From: SIG587 sp045544035
GTDB taxonomy: Bacteria > Bacillota > Clostridia > Oscillospirales > Acutalibacteraceae
DNA length: 64,000 nucleotides
NCBI GenBank assembly: GCA_045544035.1
Contig: JAZPYE010000018.1
Coordinates: 1-64,000, forward strand
Direction of reading: 5' to 3'
Numbering within the stretch: the first letter of the stretch is position 1; each line of letters opens with the position of its first letter. Below are positions 46,065-53,610 of the stretch, in pieces. The notes below the pieces were generated by a model. It was not told where the DNA came from. It ran no database searches and worked only from the letters and a program-made list of their open reading frames with translations. The position numbers and the translations under genes are program-made.

Positions 46065-46655
46065 ATGTCTAAACAGCCTTTAACCGAAAAACAAGAAAGG
46101 GTTTATCAGTTCCTTGTTAAATGCTCGGGTGATGGTTTGCCCCCAACGGTAAGAGAAATTTGTGCCGCAACGGGGATTAAATCGACCTCCTCGGTTCACG
46201 GTATTTTAAACCTTTTAGAGGAAGCGGGCTACATTGAGCGTGATGCTCGTTTTTCAAGGGCCATTAAAATTGGCGGCGCATCAGATGCCTCCTTTGTTCC
46301 CCTTGTTGGCAAGGTAACGGCAGGCACCCCCATTTTGGCAGTTGAGCAAATTGAGGATTATATTCCTTACCCCTCAAAGGATGCCACAGGTCTTTTTGCC
46401 CTCAGAGTTTCGGGGCTTAGTATGCGGGATGCGGGCATTTTGGATGGTGACATTATCGTTGCCGATAAAAACGCCTACAGCCGCTCTGGGGATATTATAG
46501 TTGGTATGGATGGGGAGGAGGCCACCGTTAAGCGCCTTAAAATTGAAAAAAGCGGTCAGGTCATTTTTATGCCCGAAAATCCCGATTTTTCACCCATTTA
46601 TCCCGCAAAACCCGAGGTGCTCGGCAAGGTTATAGGAGTTTACAGGAAGTACTGA
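46065..46655 (+). CDS. lexA: LexA SOS-response repressor
   Basis: 196 aa. The N-terminal winged helix (LTEKQERVYQFL, PPTVREICAATGIKSTSSVHGIL) binds SOS boxes. Self-cleavage occurs between A86 and G87 (VTAGTP); the catalytic dyad is S119 (SGLSM) and K156 (ATVKRL). ATG 46065 follows GGAGGAG; an in-frame ATG seven codons earlier lacks a site. No SOS-box consensus was obvious upstream. Confidence 0.95.
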   Translation: MSKQPLTEKQERVYQFLVKCSGDGLPPTVREICAATGIKSTSSVHGILNLLEEAGYIERDARFSRAIKIGGASDASFVPLVGKVTAGTPILAVEQIEDYIPYPSKDATGLFALRVSGLSMRDAGILDGDIIVADKNAYSRSGDIIVGMDGEEATVKRLKIEKSGQVIFMPENPDFSPIYPAKPEVLGKVIGVYRKY

Positions 46656-46657
46656 TT

Positions 46658-47095
46658 ATGATAAAATATGTTGAAATTTTTACCGATGGCGCCTGCTCGG
46701 GCAATCCAGGCCCCGGTGGTTGGGGCGCAATTTTACGATACGGAAACAAGGAAAAGGAGCTTTGCGGCGGCGAAAAGGTGACCACCAACAACCGAATGGA
46801 GCTAACCGCCGTGATAAAGGCGCTTTCCGCTTTAAAGGAGCCCTGCCTTGTAAAGCTTACAACCGATTCGAAATATGTAGTGGACAGCGTAACGCTTGGT
46901 TGGGCCGAAAGCTGGAAGGCAAACGGCTGGCGAAAGGCGGATAAAAAGCCTGCCTTAAACAGCGACCTTTGGGAAGAGCTTTTGTCCCTTTTAAAAAAAC
47001 ACCAGGTTCAGTTTAACTGGGTTAAAGGCCACGCAGGGCATAAAGAAAACGAGCGGTGCGATGCGCTCGCCGTAAATTTTTATAAAAATTTGTAG
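46658..47095 (+). CDS. rnhA: Ribonuclease HI
   Basis: 145 aa. Cleaves RNA in RNA-DNA hybrids. FTDGACSGNPGPGGWG with D10, NNRMELTAV with E48, TTDSKYV with D70, WVKGHAGHKENERCD with the final Asp: all catalytic carboxylates are present. It starts 2 bp after lexA. Confidence 0.95.
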   Translation: MIKYVEIFTDGACSGNPGPGGWGAILRYGNKEKELCGGEKVTTNNRMELTAVIKALSALKEPCLVKLTTDSKYVVDSVTLGWAESWKANGWRKADKKPALNSDLWEELLSLLKKHQVQFNWVKGHAGHKENERCDALAVNFYKNL

Positions 47096-47102
47096 AGTAC
47101 TA

Positions 47103-47131
47103 TTGAAAAACCGCATAAAATGAGGTACAAT
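47103..47131 (+). promoter_or_regulatory. nifS-nifU promoter with flanking dyad
   Basis: TTGAAA (47103-47108), 17 bp, TACAAT (47126-47131). CCGCAT and ATGCGG form an inverted repeat around the -10 region, a possible regulator site. Confidence 0.65.
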
Positions 47132-47164
47132 AATGCGGTAAAATGTCAAAAAAGGAACCTTTTA

Positions 47165-48346
47165 ATGAATAGAATGATTTATGCGGATAATGCCGCAACA
47201 ACAAAGCTTTCTAAAACGGCGCTCAGCGCTATGATGCCGTATTTAACAGAGGAATATGGCAACCCCTCCAGCCTTTATGCCCACGGAAATTCCGCTAAAG
47301 CAGGTGTTGAAAAGGCAAGAGAGCAGGTGGCCTGTGCCATCGGCGCGCTTCCTCGCGAAATTTATTTCACAGCAGGCGGCAGTGAGGCCGATAACTGGGC
47401 CATTAAGGGAGTTGCCCGCGCAATGGCCAAAAAGGGCAAAAAACATATCATCTCCACAAAGTTTGAGCACCACGCCGTGCTTCACACCCTAAATGCTCTC
47501 GAAAAAGAGGGCTTTGAAGTGACCCTTTTAGATGTTCACGAAAACGGCATTGTAAGGGTGGAGGAACTTGAAAACGCCATTCGCGAAGATACTGCGCTGG
47601 TTTCGGTTATGTATGCCAACAACGAAATCGGAACTTTACAACCTATAACCGAAATTGGTGAAATCTGCAAGGAGAAAAAGGTTATTTTCCACACCGATGC
47701 CGTTCAGGCGGTGGGCAATGTTCCCATTGATGTTAAGGCTCAAAACATTGACCTGCTGTCAATGTCGGGTCATAAGTTCCACGGCCCTAAAGGTGTTGGC
47801 GCCCTTTATATAAGGAGAGGTCTTATTATTCCTAATCTTGTTGATGGCGGCGCGCAGGAATGGGGCAAAAGAGCAGGCACCGAGAACACCCCCGGCATTG
47901 TGGGAATGGGTGCCGCAATTACCGAGGCCGTTGCCACAATGGAAGAGCGCGGCAAAAAATGCAAGGAAATTTCCGATTATATTATTGATAACGCATTAAA
48001 AATTGAAAAATCCCGCCTAAACGGTGATAGAGTCAAGCGCCTGCCGGGCAATGTTAATATGTGCTTTGAGGGCATTGAGGGTGAATCCCTTCTTTTAATG
48101 CTTGATTTAAAGGGCATTTGCGCATCCTCTGGCTCGGCCTGCACATCGGGCTCTCTAGACCCCAGCCATGTGCTGCTTTCCATTGGCCTTAAACACGAGG
48201 TTGCCCACGGGTCACTGCGCTTATCATTCAGCGATGATAACACCCTTGATGATGCAAAATATATCATTGAACAGTTAGAGCCAATTGTTTGGCGACTTAG
48301 AGAAATGTCGCCTTTGTGGCTTCATATAAAGGAGAACGAACAGTAA
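47165..48346 (+). CDS. nifS: Cysteine desulfurase (NifS/IscS family)
   Basis: 393 aa. Releases sulfur from cysteine for Fe-S clusters and thiolated cofactors. YADNAATTKLS, AGGSEADNWAIKG, NNEIGTLQPI, HTDAVQAVG, and the PLP lysine in SGHKFHGPKG are present; the persulfide cysteine is in CASSGSACTSGS. ATG 47165 follows AGGAACC. The IscU-like scaffold gene starts one base inside its stop (TAATG), giving a coupled pair. Confidence 0.94.
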   Translation: MNRMIYADNAATTKLSKTALSAMMPYLTEEYGNPSSLYAHGNSAKAGVEKAREQVACAIGALPREIYFTAGGSEADNWAIKGVARAMAKKGKKHIISTKFEHHAVLHTLNALEKEGFEVTLLDVHENGIVRVEELENAIREDTALVSVMYANNEIGTLQPITEIGEICKEKKVIFHTDAVQAVGNVPIDVKAQNIDLLSMSGHKFHGPKGVGALYIRRGLIIPNLVDGGAQEWGKRAGTENTPGIVGMGAAITEAVATMEERGKKCKEISDYIIDNALKIEKSRLNGDRVKRLPGNVNMCFEGIEGESLLLMLDLKGICASSGSACTSGSLDPSHVLLSIGLKHEVAHGSLRLSFSDDNTLDDAKYIIEQLEPIVWRLREMSPLWLHIKENEQ

Positions 48347-48780
48347 TGTATACTAGTCAGGTTATGGACCATTTTACTAACCCCCGCAACATGGGTGAAA
48401 TTAAGGATGCTAACGGCATCGGTGAAGTTGGAAATGCAAAATGCGGCGATATTATGCGCATTTATTTAAAAATTGAAAACGGAATTATTGAGGATGTTAA
48501 GTTTATGACCTATGGCTGCGCCTCGGCAATCGCTACCTCCTCTATTTCCACCGAAATGATAAAGGGCAAACCCATTGAAGCGGCAATCAACCTTAAAAAT
48601 AAGGATGTTGTCGAATTACTTGGCGGCCTTCCCACGCACAAAATTCACTGCTCGGTTTTGGCAGAGCAGGCAATTAAAGCCGCCCTTGCCGATTACTACA
48701 CCCGCCAGGGCATTGACCCCGAGCCGATTTTAGGTAAAACCTGCAGCACCTGCGACCACTGCGAGTCCTGTCACGGATAA
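48346..48780 (+). CDS. nifU: Fe-S cluster scaffold, NifU/IscU-like
   Basis: 144 aa. Cluster ligands are in GNAKCGD, TYGCASA and KIHCSVLAEQ. The C-terminus adds CSTCDHCESCHG, four evenly spaced cysteines (C-x2-C-x2-C-x2-C) not found in classical IscU, perhaps an extra metal site. It works with the cysteine desulfurase encoded just upstream. Confidence 0.92.
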   Translation: MYTSQVMDHFTNPRNMGEIKDANGIGEVGNAKCGDIMRIYLKIENGIIEDVKFMTYGCASAIATSSISTEMIKGKPIEAAINLKNKDVVELLGGLPTHKIHCSVLAEQAIKAALADYYTRQGIDPEPILGKTCSTCDHCESCHG

Positions 48781-48799
48781 CTCTCGCCAACCTATAATT

Positions 48800-48840
48800 A
48801 GTCAGTTCGCAACATCCTGACTTAAAATAAAACTAAGGAG
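48800..48840 (+). promoter_or_regulatory. preQ1-I riboswitch
   Basis: GTCAG (48801-48805), loop TTCGCAACATC, CTGAC, then an A-rich tail TTAAAATAAAACTAAGGAG. This is the compact preQ1 class I pseudoknot: the tail pairs back into the loop and includes the ribosome-binding site AAGGAG of queT. Ligand binding would therefore block translation, fitting a transporter for queuosine precursors. Confidence 0.85.
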
Positions 48841-48850
48841 AATCCCCAAA

Positions 48851-49351
48851 ATGAAAACTAAAATAGATATTAAATTTGTCGCCACATCAGCCGTTATAGC
48901 AGCGGCTTATGTGGCTTTGTCTTTGCTCTCTGCCGCCTTTGGCCTTGCCTTCGGCCCTGTGCAGTTTCGCATTTCAGAGGTGCTGTGCGTGCTGCCTGTT
49001 TTCACCCCTGCCGCTATACCCGGGCTTTTTGTGGGCTGCATTATTTCAAATCTTTTAAGCTTTTCGCCCCTTGATATTTTGTTCGGCTCTCTTGCCACCC
49101 TTATTGCGGCGGTGCTGACAAGGGCATTTAAGGATATCAGATTCAAGGGTATTCCTCTTTTGTCCCTTCTGCCGCCCGTTATTGTAAATGCGGTTATTGT
49201 AGGCGCCGAAATTGCGGTTTTCTTTATGCCTGGCGAGGCCTTTCTCACCGCATTTTTAATAAACGCCGCCCAGGTGTTTTTGGGGCAAATTATAGTTTGC
49301 TATGTCTTAGGCATCCCCTTCTATTTCGCAATGAAGAGGGTTAGGTTTTAA
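48851..49351 (+). CDS. queT: QueT family queuosine-precursor transporter (ECF S-component type)
   Basis: 166 aa with about five to six hydrophobic helices. FGPVQFRISEVLCVLPVFTPAAIPGLFVGC is the QueT signature. It imports preQ1 or a related base, and the preQ1 riboswitch directly upstream supports this assignment independently. ATG 48851 is 10 bp behind the riboswitch-borne AAGGAG. Confidence 0.9.
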   Translation: MKTKIDIKFVATSAVIAAAYVALSLLSAAFGLAFGPVQFRISEVLCVLPVFTPAAIPGLFVGCIISNLLSFSPLDILFGSLATLIAAVLTRAFKDIRFKGIPLLSLLPPVIVNAVIVGAEIAVFFMPGEAFLTAFLINAAQVFLGQIIVCYVLGIPFYFAMKRVRF

Positions 49352-49355
49352 AACA

Positions 49356-49386
49356 AAAAAGGACTTGGGATTCCCAAATCCTTTTT
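49356..49386 (+). terminator. Terminator of queT
   Basis: AAAAAGGA and TCCTTTTT enclose TTGGGA/TTCCCAA. Confidence 0.85.
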
Positions 49387-49461
49387 CATTTCATTCACAA
49401 TGTGAATTTCATTTGCCTGAAAGGCCAAATTTCATTACAAATAATCCCAGATTATTTGTTA
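49386..49461. repeat. Hairpin array with ATTTCAT spacers
   Basis: Words ATTTCAT (three copies) separate hairpins TTCACAATGTGAA, TTGCCTGAAAGGCCAA and CAAATAATC/GATTATTTG. Read on the other strand the spacer is ATGAAAT, one base from the GTGAAAT spacer of the array at 32397. Its last hairpin runs into the displaced tail of the GGGtGRT gene and may have been that gene's original terminator. Confidence 0.7.
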
Positions 49462-49548
49462 AGCGCTTCGTTAACTGCAACTGCTTAAAGCTTCGGTCAT
49501 ACAAGCCATTGGGTTGTTACCTGCGCCGATAAGACCCATCATTTCAAC
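49452..49548 (-). pseudogene. Displaced original 3' end of the GGGtGRT gene (left attachment site)
   Basis: 97 bp that read on the minus strand as the C-terminus of the GGGtGRT protein (MMGLIGAGNNPM recognisable). A one-base gain and substitutions break the frame before the normal end. The same segment is intact at 61937-62032 and 52156-52251. It lies next to ordinary chromosomal sequence on its left, so it is best read as the pre-insertion end of the gene, now decaying without selection. Confidence 0.8.
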
Positions 49549-49857
49549 GCATTTTGAAACAGTAAATAAAAGAGCTTTTTACAACATAGCCCGAAAGCCT
49601 TGTTATGACTTGTTTTTTAACACTATTTAATTGTAAAATCCGTCTTACCAAACACATCGTTTTGAGTTTTCTTAAGCACATTATAACGTGTTTTTATGTG
49701 TTTGTAAGCGCTTTTCAACTTTATTTTTAATTGTTCGCCTTTATAAATTCATTAGGGCTAATGTTGAAGTTTATCTTTGTTTTGAAAACAACATTTATCA
49801 TTCCTTTAAAAGCATTCTCCTGTTACGTATTAAAATATAGTATATCATAAATGGTTT
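49549..49857. other. Non-coding left end of element 2
   Basis: About 310 bp of A/T-rich sequence without a convincing frame, between the displaced gene tail and the stop of the XRE gene. I see no strong hairpin; it probably contains the left attachment arm. Confidence 0.5.
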
Positions 49858-50061
49858 TTAGTCATTTATAAATTCACAAATTTCGTTAATGTTACAATCC
49901 AACACTTTACATATTTTCATAAGAACTTCCACGCTAACAACTTGCTCTTTACCTAACTTTGCAAGTGTTACAGTAGAGATGCCTGCTCTTTCTCTTAATT
50001 CTGTTTTGGATATTTCAAGGTCGATCATTTTTTTCCAAAGCTTTTTATATGATATTTTCAT
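49858..50061 (-). CDS. XRE/Cro-C1 type HTH regulator
   Basis: 67 aa made up of just the helix-turn-helix fold: ISKTELRERAGISTVTLAKLGKEQVVSVEVLMKICKVLDCNINEICEF. The Cro/C1 class is clear. Its start overlaps the stop of the 477-aa membrane protein gene by 4 bp, so the regulator is the second gene of a two-gene operon and probably controls it. Last gene of element 2. Confidence 0.85.
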   Translation of the reverse strand: MKISYKKLWKKMIDLEISKTELRERAGISTVTLAKLGKEQVVSVEVLMKICKVLDCNINEICEFIND

Positions 50062-51491
50062 ATGCTGTAATCTTCTCCTTCTTCGTATTTTACATCTGCA
50101 TATTTTTTCTTAAAGTTCTTAAATATTAACGATGCATTACTGTTAAAAATCCATGGGAAGGCATCACAAAACTGCTCTAGACAGCGTTTCGCTAGAATCG
50201 TATTATTTTGATAATCATATATAAGAAACAAAATCAACAATAACTGTTTTTTAGTTTTATCTTTTTTATATTCATGATATGTAAACGATTCAATTTGCTC
50301 TTGAATATTATTGTGAAGTGCTCCATAAGACTTATACAAATTATAAGTCTTGAAGATATTTTTCACCGAGCAGCCCTTGTACAAAAGCAAGAAGATTTTA
50401 TTATATTTAATCACAGGAGTATTTTTATTATATTCATCCATACATTGAAGAGCATAATCTATGTTCCTGTCCAGTACAAAAGAACAAATGCCCTCAAACA
50501 CTTTATTCTCTTGTTCAAATTCTTTTTTGCAATATTCGTTGTTTATCGCATTACGAACTTCTAACAAGTGCTTATTTTCATGGTTAGAACAAAACAATTG
50601 ATATTCTTGTTCTGCCGTAATCTTATAGCATATTGCCAATCTTTTACTTAGCACATTCTTTATAGGTATAACAGCTTCTGGTAAGTCTTTTTTTGTAGAT
50701 GTTTTATTATCAATAGCTTTAAGTAGTTTTATTGCTCCAGAAAAGTCACCACAGTGGAAGCAAGTGCTAGCTAATATGTATTTGCATACAACCTCCATCG
50801 AAATAGAATGACGAGATAGGTCAGAAGTCTCTGTTAATTTCATAATATCAACATCTCGTAAGGGTAAAAAAGCGGTAGATATATCTTTGATTAAGTAATT
50901 ACTAATTTGGGGTGGAAGATTCTTGTAAGTAATGCCTACATTAGTTGTCATATGACAAAACAAATCTTCTCCATCACCACCATTTAAACAATCTATTAAT
51001 ATTGCAATGCAACCTCTCCGTTTCTTTAAAATTTCCGCTTGCTTTTCTCCTCCTTTATTGTTCGTGGGGGCATTCAATATTGGGAAAAATTTTTGAGAAT
51101 GGTAATCATCTATAATTACCACGCTGTATTCTGGAGCTTCGGCATGAATTGCTTTTTCTAATTGTGAAATAAATTTTTTTCTAATAGCTTCATACTGTTT
51201 TTCATTTGCATTGATGATATAAAAAATAATTCCGCGAGTATTTTTGGGGGCCTTAGGTATATAAGTGCGCATGTAAATAATATATAGCAATGCTAATAAA
51301 GCCGGAATCGCCAATAAGAAAACAAAAAAATAATTTATACATTTATACCAAGCAAGAGATTCATTTCCTTGTATTGATGTAATATAAGGTATTTCAAAGC
51401 TAAAAAATATACATATTACTAGGAAAAAAGAGAAATTCTTTTTCCATAAGTTTTTGAGTTTAAAAATAAAATCCAACATATAAGACCTCAC
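50058..51491 (-). CDS. Membrane-anchored alpha/beta plus helical-repeat protein, unknown
   Basis: 477 aa. Two membrane helices (about residues 19-38 and 52-73), then an alpha/beta segment (about 85-200) with strands GIIFYIINAN, YSVVIIDDY and CIAILIDCL, then a helical, TPR-like region to the end (for example CKYILASTCFHCGDFSGAIKLLKAI). No enzyme motif is evident. The layout (membrane anchor, possible nucleotide-binding fold, repeat scaffold) and its pairing with an XRE regulator on an integrative element would fit a defence or signalling role, but this is inference. Base composition is more A/T-rich than the flanking chromosome, as expected for acquired DNA. Confidence 0.6.
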   Translation of the reverse strand: MRSYMLDFIFKLKNLWKKNFSFFLVICIFFSFEIPYITSIQGNESLAWYKCINYFFVFLLAIPALLALLYIIYMRTYIPKAPKNTRGIIFYIINANEKQYEAIRKKFISQLEKAIHAEAPEYSVVIIDDYHSQKFFPILNAPTNNKGGEKQAEILKKRRGCIAILIDCLNGGDGEDLFCHMTTNVGITYKNLPPQISNYLIKDISTAFLPLRDVDIMKLTETSDLSRHSISMEVVCKYILASTCFHCGDFSGAIKLLKAIDNKTSTKKDLPEAVIPIKNVLSKRLAICYKITAEQEYQLFCSNHENKHLLEVRNAINNEYCKKEFEQENKVFEGICSFVLDRNIDYALQCMDEYNKNTPVIKYNKIFLLLYKGCSVKNIFKTYNLYKSYGALHNNIQEQIESFTYHEYKKDKTKKQLLLILFLIYDYQNNTILAKRCLEQFCDAFPWIFNSNASLIFKNFKKKYADVKYEEGEDYSI

Positions 51492-51685
51492 TTTATTTGT
51501 TAAGATTATTATACCTTATATGTTGTATTTTGTCAAATTTTTACTTTATTTGTAAAAATATAATATTTACAATAACAAATATTATATTCACTAATTCAAA
51601 TCAACTTTTCGCTAAATTATATGGATGACAATATTTTGTGCTCTGTTGTCATTTGAAATAATTTAGCTAGAAAAAGTATGTAAAT

Positions 51686-51823
51686 ATGAAAAAGCTCGAA
51701 AAAACCATTGAAATATTAACCAAAGAAATTGAATCCCTAAACAGTATTGAAGCCCACGATTTAGTTTTGTTTTACTACAAAATCAACCACCAACATTTCA
51801 ACATAACAACTTATCTTTTGTAA
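51686..51823 (+). CDS. Possible small protein, 45 aa
   Basis: ATG 51686 to TAA 51823. The sequence is rich in charged and helical residues (KKLEKTIEILTKEIESLN at the start) and ends in NITTYLL. It overlaps the truncated end of the integrase remnant by 13 bp, so it lies on the rearrangement junction and may itself be the truncated start of a longer gene. No good ribosome-binding site. Confidence 0.3.
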   Translation: MKKLEKTIEILTKEIESLNSIEAHDLVLFYYKINHQHFNITTYLL

Positions 51824-52008
51824 GCGTCCTCGTCAATTTCTTCTATGGGCGTATCCGGTTCAAAGAACTTAAAGAACTGAACATACCTTTGTCTGTAATG
51901 ATTTATAGTTCCTTGTCTCAAATTCCTCTGCCGACAGTATTCCAAATACTTATTACAACCCTCCTCAAAAGTAAGACCTCTCGTAGCTTTCATTTTCAGT
52001 TTGTGCAT
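51811..52008 (-). pseudogene. Truncated tyrosine integrase remnant
   Basis: 65 codons from ATG 52008 (GAGAGG upstream), encoding only the N-terminal arm/SAM-like part: FEEGCNKYLEYCRQRNLRQG and HYRQRYVQFFKFFEPDTP. It is closely similar to residues 13-60 of the intact integrase at 60875-61807. The whole catalytic domain is missing after DEDAYKR. Confidence 0.85.
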
Positions 52009-52042
52009 AGTAAAATACCTCTCTTTTAATACAAAAAAATAT

Positions 52043-52080
52043 GGACACATCATTCGAGAAAACTCAAAAATGATGTGTCC
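52043..52080 (-). terminator. Element-borne terminator, copy 2
   Basis: GGACACATCATT / AATGATGTGTCC stem with inner GAG/CTC, followed on the minus strand by T7. It is the counterpart of 61833-61870: outer stem conserved, inner stem changed on both sides. Confidence 0.85.
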
Positions 52081-52155
52081 AACTTTTTAAGTGTTAAATT
52101 TTTTGAATAGGTCTTTTACAAGTCGCCCGAAAGCTTCAAAAAGCCTTGAAAAGTC

Positions 52156-52251
52156 TTATCTATTCAGCGCTTCGTTAACTGCAACTGCGCAAGCAACAGT
52201 CATACCAACCATGGGGTTGTTACCTGCACCGATAAGACCCATCATTTCAAC
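52156..52251 (-). pseudogene. Second copy of the GGGtGRT gene 3' end (attachment site)
   Basis: 96 bp with about nine differences by eye from 61937-62032. Read on the minus strand it encodes an intact tail ending VNEALNR stop; most changes are synonymous. It was presumably the working gene end when element 2 was inserted alone, before element 1 entered at the same point. Confidence 0.85.
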
Positions 52252-52378
52252 ATAAAGCGCAGTTCCTGCGCTTTTAGTGGCGATTAAATCGAACATTGAA
52301 CACATCATTTGTGCTAATGTCTGCTCACATTATAGAATCAAAAATAGTTAAATGTCAAGCAAAACAAAACAATATAAT

Positions 52379-53524
52379 TTATTTTTCTTTTTCATTATCT
52401 GATATAGCATACTCTCTACTCAAAAGATTTGGTATTTCATGCCTTTTTGATAAACTAAATTCCTCAATTGCTTTTGAAAGAAGTGCCTCAGAAGAAAAAT
52501 CATAATTGTGTATAGTTAATGGTGTTGCTTCTGCTAAAATCTCTGTTGACTGTCCACAAACTTCTATAAATCTTTTATTTTGTTTTAAATTACTTTGCAC
52601 TTTTGGATTGATGAAAACATTCTCAGTATAAGCAAATACAATATAATTAACTGCGGCGAGTTGATCATCAGAAGATAGTTTTTTGAATTGCTTATAAAAA
52701 TCTCTATATCTTTTTTCTCCATCCGCTACAAACATCATAACAACACTAGTATTTTCTAAAGGAAAAACTGCTACATGAATATCTTTCAGTTTATAATCAG
52801 GCGATAAGTTATACAAATTATTTATCACTTCATCATTAAAATCTCCTATAAGAGGTATCACTGTTTGTGCGGCATAAGGAACGACATAATCCAAAACTTT
52901 ATAGTAATATAAGTGATAGTATTTGTCATTTGATTTTTCAATTGCTTTTTGTGCATATTTTAAATCTGAAAGATACCCAATTAAATCAAGATTTTTAATT
53001 AAAAGATTTTCCTCAGTAAAAGATTCATTTTGCGGATACTTTTCTCCAAGCAAAGTGAATAATTCTCTTTCTACCAATCTTTTAGAAATCATTTGCAAAT
53101 AGTTTTTCATTGCAATTTGTGCAATTATTTTATTAGTTGGATTTTCAGAATAAGAAGAAGGATCTTCATAATCTTGAAATCTTTCATTATCGCAAGTATT
53201 GCAAATTAGTTTAAAAGTTCCTGTTTGTTTTACACCTAAACTCTTTTCATGTAAAGGCATTTTATTTTTTAAAGTTTCTGATACCTTTCCATTTTCTGCA
53301 ATTCTTGAAAGCGCAAATTTTGGAACTGAATGTGAATTACAATAACTTGAACATTCTTTTTTGCATAATACACAATGCGAGAGTTTTGCCATTCTTTCTG
53401 CGTTAGAAAAAATCCTCTTAACCTCTTTATAATTTTCAATATCTTTTTCTGTTAAATTCCCATCATATTCTTTTTGGTCATCCGCCATTTGCAACATTTC
53501 TATATCATATTTTAATTCTTTCAT
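52379..53524 (-). CDS. CxxC-H-CxxC zinc-finger/HNH-like protein, unknown function
   Basis: 381 aa. C51-x2-C54, then NSHSVPKF (H65), then C108-x2-C111 followed by N113. The spacing recalls HNH-type treble-clef folds, in which the first His would be catalytic, but the usual second and third residues are not clear. The C-terminal 250 residues, with many aromatic and charged residues, are unassigned. AAAGGTG precedes ATG 53524. It lies 86 bp downstream of a WYL regulator gene on the same strand. Candidate defence nuclease by context only. Confidence 0.55.
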   Translation of the reverse strand: MKELKYDIEMLQMADDQKEYDGNLTEKDIENYKEVKRIFSNAERMAKLSHCVLCKKECSSYCNSHSVPKFALSRIAENGKVSETLKNKMPLHEKSLGVKQTGTFKLICNTCDNERFQDYEDPSSYSENPTNKIIAQIAMKNYLQMISKRLVERELFTLLGEKYPQNESFTEENLLIKNLDLIGYLSDLKYAQKAIEKSNDKYYHLYYYKVLDYVVPYAAQTVIPLIGDFNDEVINNLYNLSPDYKLKDIHVAVFPLENTSVVMMFVADGEKRYRDFYKQFKKLSSDDQLAAVNYIVFAYTENVFINPKVQSNLKQNKRFIEVCGQSTEILAEATPLTIHNYDFSSEALLSKAIEEFSLSKRHEIPNLLSREYAISDNEKEK

Positions 53525-53610
53525 AATACACCTTTATAATTCAATACTATTTAATATAATTTGATGGGGAGCGGCACAAATTAAAACCAATAGGCATAAA
53601 TTAGTATAAA

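Larger units (their letters stand above)
49549..52251. mobile_element. Integrative element 2 (decayed, about 2.7 kb)
   Basis: Bounded left by the displaced gene tail (to 49548) and right by its own tail copy (52156-52251). Right end order: tail copy, terminator hairpin, integrase remnant on the minus strand, exactly as in element 1. Cargo is an XRE regulator and a large membrane/TPR-like protein. The integrase is cut to its first 65 residues, so the element cannot move alone but could be moved by the integrase of element 1. Confidence 0.75.
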
